A stretch of DNA of 64,000 nt. Origin: Paroedura picta. Its lineage: Eukaryota > Chordata > Lepidosauria > Squamata > Gekkonidae. Below are positions 9,716 to 20,872 of this stretch, piece by piece. The first letter of the stretch is position 1; the number at the start of each line of letters is the position of its first letter. Where the stretch lies: positions 13,822,501 to 13,886,500 of the forward strand of contig NC_135384.1 of NCBI RefSeq assembly GCF_049243985.1, in the 5' to 3' direction. A program made the position numbers and the translations under genes. Below the pieces are notes generated by a model. That model searched no databases and had not been told where the DNA came from. It was given only the letters and a program-made list of their open reading frames with translations.

Positions 9716-12340
9716 AAAGGTTCCATTGGACAGAAATGTTGCTCTACACCAAGCTTTCTTAATCATGGTTTTGTGAAACCCTAGGACTTCTTGATGGCCC
9801 TGGAAGGGTTTCCCAAATGGGTGGGAGTTAATGACATTTATTTTATTGTATTTTTTTAAAAAACTGTTAAACATTTTTGGGTGATATGCCCATATATGGA
9901 CATGTTGATCCATTCCCACCTCCCAAAATGACCAGTTATGGGCCTGGAGGGGGTGGGAAGGGGGGGATCCCAGTAGGGCTTGTACAAAGCTATGCTTCCC
10001 AATCATATTCTGCACCATAGCATCAATGTTTCAGGGTAAAAAATGTTTCAGGGTAAAAAAAAAATGTAAAAAGATTGAGCTATTTTTTACACACATCAGT
10101 TATAAGGGATTATGATGAAAGTTACTGAAAATAGAAACCAAATCATAATCTTTTTTTAAAAAATGAATGTCATGAAGTAAGTCAATTTCAATAAAAAAAA
10201 TTCTGGCTTATTTTGAAGATTTGCTTTCCTTCCATGCAAGAAATGAAAATGTTACATTTCATAATTAGCCAGGAGAATGGAGATTCAATTCCCTTGGTGG
10301 TTTTCAGTGAGATGGTATAACTCATACAAGACATTTTAATCAAGTGTGGAGCATAGGACATTCATCCTCACATATCCAAAGGGGATTCACTCCCTCAACC
10401 ACGGTAAGACAATAAATAATGCTTGCCTCAAACCATCAGCTGCAGTTCATTTGCTAAAGTCATATTTCCTTACTAAGCAGCCAAGGAGGAAGAGGTTGAC
10501 GGAGAATCTTGAAGCATTCAGCATTACAGCTTTAAAGCTAATGTATTCTTTGGACGTATACATACAATGTGCAGGTTTTGGCAATCATGGTGAGTTTCCA
10601 TGGAAAGAAGGGAGCAGAAATATTTGTATGCCTTTGTGGATTGTATATTAAAAAGATATAGTTCTCTCTTCTGAAGACATAGAGATTTATTTCATCCCCG
10701 AGAGGTGCCTCCAAAGTAGCAAGTTGTGGGCAGGAATGTGCCATTGACTGTAGTTAATGGAATGGTTGTGGAATGAATGTGCATCTGTATTCAGGTGTGT
10801 CTCTGTTATGCTATGCTTGCAGTCTACATGAATTTTAGATGTACTTCTGAGTATGAATGTAAGCAGTTGCTGGTAGAGTGAGTTTAATGAGCCCATAAGC
10901 AGAGTTCTGCACTCAAATTTGTGACATGGACAACAAGCAAACCTTTCATGCTGTCTGTGTTTCTCCACAGATGCAACCCTTGGCAAGTGGACAGTGGAGA
11001 AACCAAACTGTTGTCAATATGTTCATCCTGCTGGGATTCAGGGAACTTCCCCAACAACAGCTTCTCCTCTTCCTAGTTTTTCTGGCCATCTACCTCATGA
11101 CCATGACAGGAAATATCCTCATTGTTCTGCTGCTTGTGGCTGATCATCACCTCCATACTCCCATGTACTTCTTCCTGGGAAACTTGTCATGGCTGGAGAT
11201 CTGTTACACATCTACCATTATTCCAAGGATGTTGGTCAGCTTTCTGACTGGAGACAAAACCATTTCGCTGTTAGGATGCCTGGCTCAGTTGTACAGCTTT
11301 GGTACCTTGGCAGGCACTGAATGTTATCTATTAGCTGTGATGTCGTATGATCGATACATCGCAATATGCAAACCACTTCATTATTCTGCTTTTATGAATA
11401 CCAGGATTTCTATCCAGCTAGCTAGCTATTCCTGGGGGAGTGGCCTCCTAGGCTGCAGTGTAATCATTGCATTAACATCCAAATTGTCATTTTGTAAATC
11501 CAATGAAATTGATCATTTCTTTTGTGATTTTCCACCCCTGATCAAACTGGCTTGCAGCGACACGAGTCTGGCAGAAATAGCACTCACTGTCTGTGGTTAC
11601 CAGCATTATATCGGTGTTCCCCACTGCCTTAACTCTGACCTCTTACATTTGTATCATTGACACCATCCTAAGGATTCCAAGCAATACAGGGAAACATAAG
11701 GCCTTTTCCACCTGTTCCTCCCACCTCATAGTTGTTACTATGTTTTATGGAGGTATCCTAGCTGTGTACTTGGTTCCTTCTGACAAGGACTTGAACAAAG
11801 TTGTCTCAATCTTCTATACTTTTCTGACGCCATTATTCAATCCCCTTATCTACACACTAAGAAATAAAGAAGTGAACAGGGCCTTTAGAAAATATCTGAG
11901 TCAATTAAGCTCTTTCACTTGCTGAGATAAAGTATTCACATGACAAATAAGTTCCCATTCATCTCATTATAAAAGGAATGGGCAGTGATACTTCCTGGGA
12001 TGTTAAAAGCAAGAAAGAAAAGTTTTTTTTTTCATTTTCTGTAGTTGTATTTATAATTTCATGGTATGCTATAGATAATAATTTTGATCCAAGAATCCTG
12101 CTTTCATTATTGTGTTAATTTTCCATCCTGATATTATGCATGTATATTTTATTGTAATGTTTGTACTTGAATTATATAAGATTTTTCCCCATCTGTACTG
12201 GCTGTTATTCTGCACATTCTTGTATGATAAATACAAGCAATTCTTTTAACAAGCATATTAAGAAGCAGGAAAAAAGGAACGTCTTTAAGAGGATCAAGGA
12301 ACCAGGAAATCCTTTCAGTTATTACAATAATTTATGAAGG
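9716..12340. repeat. Segmental duplication copy B (OR pseudogene plus flanks)
   Basis: Direct counterpart of 33-2920. It carries the same upstream region, the same splice-acceptor context, a nearly identical OR coding exon and about 400 bp of 3' flank. It lacks the ~290-bp segment found at 952-1246 in copy A. The copies differ by scattered substitutions and small indels, so the duplication is not very recent. Confidence 0.9.
10971..11925 (+). pseudogene. Olfactory receptor pseudogene, sister of the 1564 gene
   Basis: A near-copy of the OR at 1564-2514. It starts at the corresponding ATG after the same tttctccacag acceptor and keeps NQT, LLGF, PMYFFLGNLS, MSYDRYIAIC and FFCDF. At 11581-11588 the tetramer cact occurs twice in tandem where the sister gene has it once. 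This +4 shift moves translation into a frame that stops near 11660. The remainder, TM5 to the C-terminus, is open in the next frame (11593-11925) with KAFSTCSSH and NPLIYTLRN preserved. A product would lose TM6 and TM7. Everything else is undamaged, so inactivation looks recent. It could be an assembly error or a segregating allele. Confidence 0.92.
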
Positions 12341-13909
12341 ATACTGTAAAAGAATGGTTCCTATAGAATACTGTAATTCTTAAGGACTATGCTGAGGGTT
12401 ATCTTGATTAGACCAAATATATATTTATTCAGAAAAATAAGAAAGTAATCGAAGGCCTTCATAGCAACTTTGTTGTCCTAAGTCAACAAAAAGGCAGTAT
12501 TGGTGTTGGGAATGACTAGGAATATGACTGAGGATGCAAAACCATAACTGACATGAGACCAGTGATGAACATCAAGAGCAAGCATCAAGTGATAAGCATC
12601 AAGATGCAGTCTCCAAAGCAAGAGGTAGTCTGACATTGCTTTCCTCTGCACAGCAACCCTTGGCCGCCTTGTTGGGCTCCCATCCAAGTATTAACCATGG
12701 TCAATCCTGATTAGTTCCAAACTCTGTAATGGTCAGGTTACTCTGGATGATGAAGGATCATGCTACTCTGCATTGGGCTTTTGTCTCACAGATTCAAGCC
12801 TGTTTCATGCACCATTATGCGCAGCCATCTCATGGCGTATTTCCATAAGCATGCCATGAGAGAGATGGGTTGCCATTTCTCCCATGTCTCCCCAGAGAAG
12901 CTTGCAAAGGCACGAGTGTTGCTGTGGATGGTGGAAATTCACAACCCTACTGATTGGACCTTGGTCCCATTTCTTGGTTTCTGTTCAATAAATCTGGGTG
13001 TTCAGAAGCTATGTCCCTGTTGGTTTGATGCTGGGTGGTTAAGGCTTGTTTCCACTCCCTTCTACCCCATCCCTACATGTCATGCCTCTTCTTCCTCATC
13101 ACCTCTTCCACCTTCTGTGAAATCCCATTAAGACTTCCCATCCTCTTTGCATGTCAGCGGTTGGGTATGATTCATGAAGGCTCATTTTGTGGGATGCATT
13201 TTGTTAGTCTTCACTGTTCTGTTGTTCTCCTCTTGGATTCAGCTAGAACAAATTGGTATGGCCAACCCTTCACAATCCTCATTCCCTTCCTGCTGACACA
13301 TTTTGCCAGCTGTTGTGTGTAGATCACATTGCTTGGAGGTGGTCTGAGTGAGGAATAGATAGCATGGGTAAGCCACAGCATGGGTAATTCGCAATGTTCC
13401 AAGAGATTATCTGGATGGGGGATTCAGGTCTGTCTTGGGGGAATTACTATAGGGGCTAGTCAAGCCATGGTAGGGCTCAGCCATGGCAGGCATGATGCTA
13501 CTTGCAGCAATTGGAACAATAGGAAAGGAAAAGGTCTCCCTAACACTGGAATCATCCTGGAGGAGAGCTCTGATGATCATTGAAATCTTCAGAGAATGAG
13601 TGTCAAAAGGCATCTCTCAACAATGGGGGTACAGTATCACAGTCTAGATCGGGCCGTGTGGGACCCAACAGTGAGGAGCTTAAAATGTCTTCCATGTTGA
13701 TAATTCGGGATATCTCTTCTGAAAGCAGTTCTCCCGGACCCAGCTGGCTCATGGTGGTGTACAACAAGGTTAAAACCCACATAAAATACAGACAGTATCA
13801 TAAAACAATGTTGGCAAATAACAATCTAAAAACCTCGCCCCTCCACCAAGATATAATAGCAGCCTACCATATATATGAGATATAATTTGCTAATTCCTTT
13901 TGTTACACA
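12341..13909. other. Unassigned intergenic DNA
   Basis: No gene recognised. A fragment at about 13735-13850 (ctggctcatggtggt followed by A-rich sequence) resembles the LINE-type tail seen at 31930-31980. The rest is featureless to me. Confidence 0.5.
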
Positions 13910-13922
13910 ATGGCACACATAT

Positions 13923-14059
13923 GTTGTTGTTGTTGTTAGGTGCGAAGTCGTGTCCGACCCCCATGGACAATGATCCTCCAGGCCTTCCTGTCCTCTACCA
14001 TTCCCCGGAGTCCATTTAAGTTTGCACCTACTGCTTCAGTGACTCCATCCAGCCCCCTC
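13923..14059 (-). mobile_element. 5'-truncated BovB 3' end
   Basis: About 137 bp of BovB 3' end, minus strand, beginning with the gttgttgttg tail and flanked by a perfect 13-bp target-site duplication, atggcacacatat (13910-13922 and 14060-14072). A few bases are missing inside relative to the full-length copy. Confidence 0.92.
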
Positions 14060-14072
14060 ATGGCACACATAT

Positions 14073-14450
14073 ACTATCAGCAAAAACTCTCATAAATCTG
14101 AAAGGTCCTCAGGAGTTCGCGTCTTCTCAGGAGTAAAGAAAGTAAATTAACTGAGGTAAAAGTGATCATCAGTCTCTTAAGGAAATTGTTACTTGGGAGC
14201 CAGAATTGTGTTCTATCCCCAAATCAGCATATTTACATTCTTAAATCTGCCTGAAATTCTACTGACCTTCTGTTATCTGGTTAATTTTGCCTTTTCCTAT
14301 CATAATAGTCAGCTTTCTCTGCTGAAGGCAGCAGGTGATTTGGTTGGGTGTAGACGTGCTCACAAGAGCGTTTGCCCTTAAATCGAATTCTTCAGCAAAA
14401 TACCTTCATTTAGGGGATCTGATGTTTTTCAATTCACTGTTGCTTTGAGA
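14073..14450. other. Unassigned intergenic DNA
   Basis: Nothing recognised between the BovB fragment and the coiled-coil relic. Confidence 0.5.
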
Positions 14451-15060
14451 TCAATATTGATCTAGTCGTCTCCATTTTTTCACACAGATAACCTTTTGAT
14501 TGTTTGATAACCTTTTCACTGTTGTTATTAGAGATTCTAGTTTTATATTTACTTGATCAATCTTCATATACAAATTAATGACTATCTCTGTGATCAAGGT
14601 TGGTTGTTTGGCTAGCAGTTCCAATTTATTGATCTCTTTCCCTAAATTGGAAATAAACTGATGATCCAAAGCTCTGCTTGGCAGTGGGAGTGACTCTAGA
14701 GAGCCCTGAAATCTTGTTTCTCTCTCCTCTGCCTCCCTCCATGAAATTTTTTCCTCACAAACTTGCCAATCTTGCTCCAGTTCCAAAACTGCATACTTGT
14801 TTGCAACTGGGGGGGAATGCTTAAATTCAACTTAGGAGTTTTATTTTCTAAAAATGATTCCATTCCCAGCTGTTTCTCTAATTTTTCCCCTGTCTCCTCT
14901 GAGGGAGAACATCAGCGTTTTTTTTGCCCCATTGGCAAAACAGCAGCAACAGCAAAACAGCCATGGAGGATTAACAAAGCTAAGCTATAAAAGCAGAAAC
15001 CTGACAGCTAAGTCAAAGAGCTATATGGTCAAGCAGCATTGATGTATAATAGTAATTAGA
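14451..15060 (-). mobile_element. Possible L1 ORF1 relic (coiled coil) with 5' leader
   Basis: The minus strand reads about 110 aa rich in Glu, Lys and Leu (for example EEKISWREAEERETRFQG, then INKLELLAKQPTLITE), which looks like a coiled coil of the sort found in L1 ORF1 proteins. The sequence upstream (to about 15060) has a Gln/CAG-rich leader. There is no in-frame ATG and no RNA-binding domain. I cannot exclude another origin. Confidence 0.35.
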
Positions 15061-15246
15061 ACTTGCAGAGCTCCAAAGAGAAGGGTCCATAGTCCATAGC
15101 AACCAGAACCAGAACCCAGTTCCGAATTCAGTGGCTCGCCTGTTCCCTTGCATTCAATGTTGTGGTAGATTGTTTTGCTGCTAATATTGGTCTATGTACT
15201 GAGTTTTTAGGTGGTTTTAATGTTTTAATGGACTTTTAATGTTTTA

Positions 15247-15342
15247 ATGGACTCTGGGGAATGGTAGAGGACAGGAAGGCCTGGAGGATCATTGCCCATG
15301 GGATCGTGATGGGTTGGACACGACTTCACAACTAACAACATT
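15247..15342 (+). mobile_element. Short BovB 3' end
   Basis: About 95 bp matching the BovB 3' terminus in plus orientation (gaatggtagaggacaggaag through gacacgacttc, then aactaacaac). It is strongly 5'-truncated. Confidence 0.85.
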
Positions 15343-15344
15343 TT

Positions 15345-15420
15345 TATGTAAACCGCCACAAGCTGGCCAGGTCGAGATTGGTGGACAATAAGTGTGGTGA
15401 TGATGATGATGATGATGATA
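15345..15420 (+). repeat. LINE-type tail ending in (GAT)n
   Basis: The motif aaaccgccacaagctggcc followed by (gat)n resembles the tails at 29400-29484 and near 59605. It is likely the 3' end of an L2/CR1-like element; the family is not certain. Confidence 0.45.
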
Positions 15421-15429
15421 GGCATATCA

Positions 15430-16805
15430 CAGATTTTCAGAAGCCTCTTCACAGCATCATATGACTTGTGTGCTAGAGCAGTATGCCATCTATGCAGGCA
15501 TTTTTCATGGCTGCAATATTTTCCTTGTTTTGGGGCAGCTTGAGAATATCCATGTTTCAGACTTCCCTTTACTGCAAACACCTGCTTGCCTACATTTTCT
15601 TAAACACCAAAAAGTTGCCCTAGGCCTCTTGAGGAATTTTAGTTTTGCAGTCATCAATAAAAATGGAGCAGGAATTCTTTTTTATTATTACAGTCACCCC
15701 AACATTTACAATTCTCTTACATGAAGCTAAATTACCCTGGAACCCAGGAACAAGCAGGGCATCTTTTAAATACATTCCAAAATTCTCTCAATTTCTATCC
15801 TTCAGCCTGAGGTAAACTGTGCCTCTTCCTTGAATACTCAAGGCATCCCCATTAGCTTGGCAGAGCTAATTACATGGATACAATTCCTCAAACCACTCTG
15901 CTCTCTTGAAAATATACAGTTCAGATCCTGAATCCAGGATTAGTCTATCAGACTTTTCTGCATTCATCTTAACAAAAGATATGCAAGTCCTAAACTCTTC
16001 TTTCTTATTTCCTTTGGTTATGGGATTGACTCTATACTCAGATGCTCATTATTTGAAATTGCCTCTTGGTAACTTCTTGGGCTTGACTTTTACAGTCCCC
16101 CAAAACAGGTCTGTTCCACCACAGGAAAAACACTCTCCCTCTCCCTCTCCCTCTCCCTCTTTCTGCTTCACCTCTAAAACAGATGCAGATACTCAAAGAA
16201 AGCCAGCACAAATTCAAAACTGCAATCTTACACAGTTTACCAAGGCTGTGACCTGAGCTTGATTCGTATTTGGCAAAGATAGCAGAATGGCAGAGATTAT
16301 GACCATCACTAAAAACTTGTCCAGTACTCTTCAGAGTCAAAAGACAATGTCCATCAGCTCTCTCACTTGCTTCCTCATGCTTCCATCTTCAGAAAACTTC
16401 ATTGTAAACAGGTTCTTTAAAAGCAAATTACATTTCCATAAGAACGGGTCCCAAAACACCTTTCCATTTTTTACCATATCTTTCATGAGCTGGAGCAATC
16501 TTTAAAAATTGTACATTCATTCTTCAACAATGTATTTAACAGCGTTATTATACCTTGCACATCTCTTTTTAAAAATTGCTGCCTGCTTCTGGCATTATGC
16601 TCTGGAGACTCTTCTGTGAACACTTGCTTTAAATCCGGTGCCTCAAATCCTCATAAGGCAAGATGCCTCCACTGCCAATAGTTTGATACTTCTAATTTAA
16701 CCAGCAAGCATATATTTTGTTAAGACTTTTGCAGTCTCCCTAAATTCCATTTGTATTCTGTGCTTCCAGTGTAGGGGCTCCACTCTCATTTTTGCCTGCC
16801 ATCTT
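15430..16805 (-). mobile_element. Ty1/copia-type LTR-retroelement fossil (gag and start of pol)
   Basis: A broken, old element on the minus strand. Recognisable parts, in order from 16805 downward, are a copia-type gag N-terminus, a UBN2-like gag middle region, a basic stretch with a CCHC-knuckle-like remnant near 16110, and a region near 15480-15540 resembling the gag-pre-integrase domain of copia pol. It carries many breaks, probably ten or more. No LTRs and no reverse transcriptase were recognised; a BovB end and a LINE-type tail lie where the rest of pol should follow. Ty1/copia elements are uncommon in vertebrate genomes. Confidence 0.6.
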
Positions 16806-17112
16806 CCAGAAGCAACAATTAGAGCTGCAGAGTAACAGAGCATTTTGGAAGTATGCAGTTATTAGTTACCTTCATGGATGAGTTACAGTTCCACAGTGCT
16901 TTGCAGTTTAAAAGAGACTAATCTGACCAGGAAAGATTATTTATGAATATATATATATATATATATATCTTATTCACTTGTTTAAGTCTCCTTAGTGAAG
17001 CAGAGTACAAAACCTTAAAGAGCAATTACAAAAGCAGCACACTCTGTGGCTAAGCTCTGTAACAGCAATACATTTCATTTCTGTATTCTACAATTTCGGA
17101 TTATATTGACAA
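16806..17112. other. Unassigned DNA with a (TA)n run
   Basis: No gene seen. A short (AT)n tract lies at about 16948-16969. The last 25 bases form one copy of a ~47-bp tandem repeat that resumes at 17591, after the inserted element. Confidence 0.6.
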
Positions 17113-17590
17113 CTAGCTTCAAAGCCCGTTCCTAAAAACGGGCCTTGAAAGAACCCCCTCCCCTGGCTCCTGGCCAGGCAGCTTAAATTGGCTTTGGGCT
17201 GCAGCTCACAGCGGGATTAAGTGGGGCGGGTGTGGACTGGCCAGCTCGTTAGCAGGGCCAGGACAGAGCTCACTAGCAGGCAGTCAGCAGGCCGGGAGGC
17301 CCACATCAGCAGGGCCAGCCTAGCAGGCCAAGAGGCTCTCATTAGCAAGGCCTCAACCACGACCCTTTTCCCAGGCCCTCTCCTGTTACCTGCTGCTGGC
17401 TCCGGGCATTGAGGCGTCTGAGAGCAAAGAGGCTAGAGTCCAGGGACGGAGGGCAGGAGCTGCAGGGGCATGGCCAATCAGGGCAAATCTGACTGCACGC
17501 TGATTGACCCTATTTTAACTTGGACAGTCAGACATGTCCCACCCCCTAGTCTGTTTCATAAATATATAGAGGAACAACAATGGAGACGGA
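17113..17590 (-). mobile_element. Helitron-like non-autonomous element, 478 bp
   Basis: Read on the minus strand it begins TC (plus-strand ga at 17589-17590) and ends in a hairpin followed by GAAG and CTAG (17113-17116). Host bases are A at 17112 and T at 17591, the A|T target of Helitrons. The empty site is visible next door: joining the flanks gives attgacaa|ttcctctacc, and the adjacent repeat reads ttttgacaattcctctacc at about 17630-17650. The terminal stem is gcccgtt/aacgggc (17124-17130 with 17137-17143). There is no coding capacity; the interior is GC-rich with tandem agcagg-type words. Confidence 0.75.
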
Positions 17591-17860
17591 TTCCTCTACC
17601 AAAAATGTACAAGGCTACTTTCAGTTTATTTTGACAATTCCTCTACCAAAAAATGTACAAGGCATCTGCTGCCAGTAAATTAATCTTTATTGATTTGTAT
17701 GCGTGTGTTCTTATTTTTGCCGATGGCATATTACCTAGAATGCAACAATTTAAATAGCAGGTGATGGACTATGTATTCACACAGGCCTTTACATCAAGCA
17801 CCAACATGTCTGCTTTAGATTATACTAGTACAGACACACTGGGAAACCAATAAGGCAATA
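17591..17860. repeat. Short tandem repeat and unassigned DNA
   Basis: A ~47-bp unit (ctac..tttgacaattcctctaccaaaaa..tgtacaagg) occurs at 17591-17615 and 17616-17664, with its upstream half also left of the Helitron-like element. The remainder to 17860 shows nothing recognisable. Confidence 0.7.
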
Positions 17861-18120
17861 AAAAATATCCAAATTGGACTTATACAGAGTCGTCTCTCTT
17901 CAGTTTCAGGTATTCTTTAATTCGTATTTCATACAAGTCCCGACACGTTTCGCCTACAGCTTTTTCAAGGGACGGTTTTTATATTTAAGGACCAACTTCA
18001 ACTTATTAAGAAAGCTCTTGACAGAGCATAAGGTCATACTGTACCTAAACTTAGCTTGTGGTGTCTGTACTATTCGATATTTGTCTCTTCAATGGGACCC
18101 ACCCCTCCCAGTTCATTCAT
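17861..18120 (-). mobile_element. Penelope-like element terminal fragment (tentative)
   Basis: The minus strand holds the words agctgtaggcgaaacgtg and gtcggga, typical of terminal repeats of Penelope-like retroelements, which carry minimal hammerhead ribozymes. No reverse transcriptase or GIY-YIG endonuclease is visible. The boundaries are guesses. Confidence 0.45.
17937..17973 (-). ncRNA. Decayed hammerhead-ribozyme-like core
   Basis: Minus strand, 37 nt. Stem I gtccc/gggac closes the motif. The second conserved box gaaac is intact, stem II is agc-tgta-ggc-like, stem III is the very short ac/gt type seen in Penelope-like elements, and cleavage would follow gtgtc. The first conserved box, normally ctgatga, reads ttgaaaa with one extra base, so it should be inactive. 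The assignment is from pattern only. Confidence 0.45.
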
Positions 18121-18313
18121 TTTAGCTTTAGGTGAGAATAATATTCCTGAACATGCTAAATTTCCCCAAGCTGCACAGAAAATCAACATTTATATAGGTG
18201 TATCAGTTTGTAACCAACATTTACATTGACAAAAATTGTTGCCATTAAATTATACATGGAAGAAATAACCTAACAATATGTATACATCAGTAGTCAGAAC
18301 AGAACTCAGCTAG

Positions 18314-19285
18314 TCATATTCGTATCCATTGGATTCTCTTCATCGGAAACTTTATCAAACAAAATTCAAAGAGCTTCTTCCACATCTTCTGCATGGCCAT
18401 TTGAATCTCTTTGTTTCTCAGGCTGTAAATCATGGGATTCAGAAGTGGTGGCAAAACACTGTACAATGCAGCAGCCAGCAGGTCGATTGCAACAGAAGAT
18501 ATGGATTTTGGTCTCATGTAGGAAAAGATAGCAGTAGAAAGAAATAAGCAAAACACTGTCAAATGTGGGGTGCAGGTGGAAAAGGCTTTGGACCTGGCCT
18601 TGACAGACTGAATTTTAGAAACGGTAAAGAAGATGAAGCCATAAGAAGTTAAAATTAAAAAAAAGCAAAATGAGCAAATCACAATGGCTTCCACAAGAAG
18701 ACCCACCACATTAGCTGCTGCATCAGTACAAGACATTGTTAGCAACTGGGGGATGTCACAGAAAAATTGTTTTATGCTACTGGTGCAAAAAGGTAACCTA
18801 AAAGTGTTTGCAGTGTGGAAAACAGCATTGATTATTATGCTGATCCAAGAAGCTGCTGCCATTTGGAGACAGGTGTTCCAGTTCATGATGAGGGTGTATT
18901 GTAGAGGATGACAAATTGCGACATAGCGGTCATAAGCCATGACAGTGAGAATGGTCAGCTCAGCACCTGCACCTGTCACCACTAAGAACACCTGCATGAC
19001 ACATCCAGAGAAAGAAATCAGTCTGCTGTTTGTCCATGCTATCGCCATGGATTTGGGGACCGTGGCTGTGATTAAACAAACATCTGATAATGACAGGTTG
19101 ACAAGGAAGAAGTACATGGGACTATGGAGGGACTGATTCTGGACTACAGTCAGGACAAGAAGGAAGTTCCCCACCAAGGCAGCTGAGTAAATGAGAAAAA
19201 ATACCACAAAATGTAAAATCTGGAGTTCGGGGAGACCAGAGAATCCCAAAAGGAAGAATTCTGTCACAGTGGTCTGATTTCCCAT
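18314..19285 (-). CDS. Olfactory receptor, family 14-like, intact
   Basis: 323 aa, minus strand, ATG at 19283-19285. Seen: NQT glycosylation site at 3-5, FLLGFSGLPELQILHF (11-26), GN at 39-40, SPMYFFLVNLSLSD (55-68), C95, MAYDRYVAICHPLQY (116-130), FFCDIPQL in the second extracellular loop, KAFSTCTPHL before TM6 and LPPLLNPMIYSLRNKE in TM7. These motifs are typical of the family 14 group that is expanded in sauropsids. A splice acceptor (minus strand tttcttctatacag) ends at about 19304, 18 nt before the ATG. The C-tail is somewhat long and basic (KFPMKRIQWIRI). It is the only gene of the left half on the minus strand and has no close sister in the window. Confidence 0.95.
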   Translation of the reverse strand: MGNQTTVTEFFLLGFSGLPELQILHFVVFFLIYSAALVGNFLLVLTVVQNQSLHSPMYFFLVNLSLSDVCLITATVPKSMAIAWTNSRLISFSGCVMQVFLVVTGAGAELTILTVMAYDRYVAICHPLQYTLIMNWNTCLQMAAASWISIIINAVFHTANTFRLPFCTSSIKQFFCDIPQLLTMSCTDAAANVVGLLVEAIVICSFCFFLILTSYGFIFFTVSKIQSVKARSKAFSTCTPHLTVFCLFLSTAIFSYMRPKSISSVAIDLLAAALYSVLPPLLNPMIYSLRNKEIQMAMQKMWKKLFEFCLIKFPMKRIQWIRI

Positions 19286-20872
19286 TTCTGCACTGAAATG
19301 AACCTGTATAGAAGAAAAGAAAATGTGTCATTGGGAAATAGTTGAGATGAAAGAAAAGCTTGCTGTTAGAAGTGGCATCATGGCTGGACTTCTGGGTGAG
19401 AGCCTTGAAACTTGGATTGCATACAAAACAAGGGGACTCTAGAAGCAGGCTCTAGCATTCACATGTGAAGTTTCTGGACCATTAAGACTACAGTCTAAAA
19501 TTAATTGTTGAGAGTGGTAGAAAGTGCCACCAAATCTCAGCCAATTGATGGTGACCCCCTTGGGGTTTTCAAAGCCATTGCTTGCCTCTGCACCGCACCC
19601 CCAGCCTACCTTGCTGGTCTGCCATTCAAATTCTAGTCAGGGCCAACTCTCCTTAGATTCCAGGTTATTTTCACAAAAAGTAGTCTTCTAGGCCATTCTT
19701 TGAAAAAATGCTGCACCAAAAGAACATTGGAGAGCACCTTATTGTGTTATCAATTATACTGTTCCTACCAAAGGCCTGATAGATTACCAGAAAGAGATTA
19801 TACAAAATTATCTCTCCCTATTATTTAGAATTCTGGTATTAAGATGTATACTGTAATTTCCTTTCATGGTGAACAGCCATTGTCTAACACTTTCAGTCTC
19901 CTGGTACTACAATTCAAGGGTGTGTATTGTTATACACACTTATGCTCCAATTCTAATTTCAAACTATTCAGGTTCCCTTTGTAAATTTGTTGACTTTTTG
20001 ATAACATCCCCACTATGTTAAGTCGATGATACCATTATTTATACACAATAAAATGTTAATAATACTTAATACAATTACCGATTCTACCGTTGTTCTGTAC
20101 TCACCAATGCCTGTGTTATTCAATCATCATTCTCCATCTTGAAATCTTGCTATACATTTGCAAACAAAACACATCTGTGACCTGAGAAGATGCAATGTAA
20201 GATTCCCCATTGCTTTCCCTTTGGACTGAAGAGATATTCCTTGAAGGAAGAAGAAATGGAGATGAAGAAGAGCTTGTTCCATTTTTGTCCTTATTAATGT
20301 ATTTCAAACATGCTCCCTGGAGTCCTTTGTATCTCAGCAGCTTATGTTAAAACTTGTAAATTAGGACTACTCTCTGGTGTGCTGGTTTTGTAAAACGGAC
20401 AATTAGGGAAAAAAGAGGTTGCATTATGTTGAGATCTGTACAGGGATCTGTGCTGACATGATAGGATACTATAAAAACAAGATTAGTTGGCAAAATGTGT
20501 AGGGAAATGTTGGGGATTTTAATTAAATATTAAAATGTATTATTACCTGATTTTGCCCCATTGGCCTTGATATTTTTCAATCTCCTAGATACTATTGTGA
20601 CCTTTTTATTTTCTAATAGTCAACATTTAGCAAAACCCCAAAGCTTCTTTTTGAAATCATGATAAATTGTGTTAGAAATTAGTTTGTGTTATTAAATGAA
20701 ATGTTGACATAGCCCACCCAAATATACAGAGAGAGAGAGAGAGAGAGAGATGATTCTAGGCATATGCAGTTATGTAATAGTAGAGTAGAGGTTCTTCTGG
20801 GTACGGAAGAAATAGGAGAATGCTAACCTTGCTAATCCGCACCTCATGTTTTTTAGCTTTCACTATCAGCAA
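19286..20872. other. Intergenic DNA with a block paralogous to 28.4-29.1 kb
   Basis: 19286-20310 holds nothing I recognise. About 20320-20745 matches 28435-29080 in the same orientation (tgtatctcagcagc, agaggttgcatta, gtcaacatttag, gacatagccca in the same order), interrupted by indels. A (GA)n run lies at 20727-20750. Confidence 0.65.
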
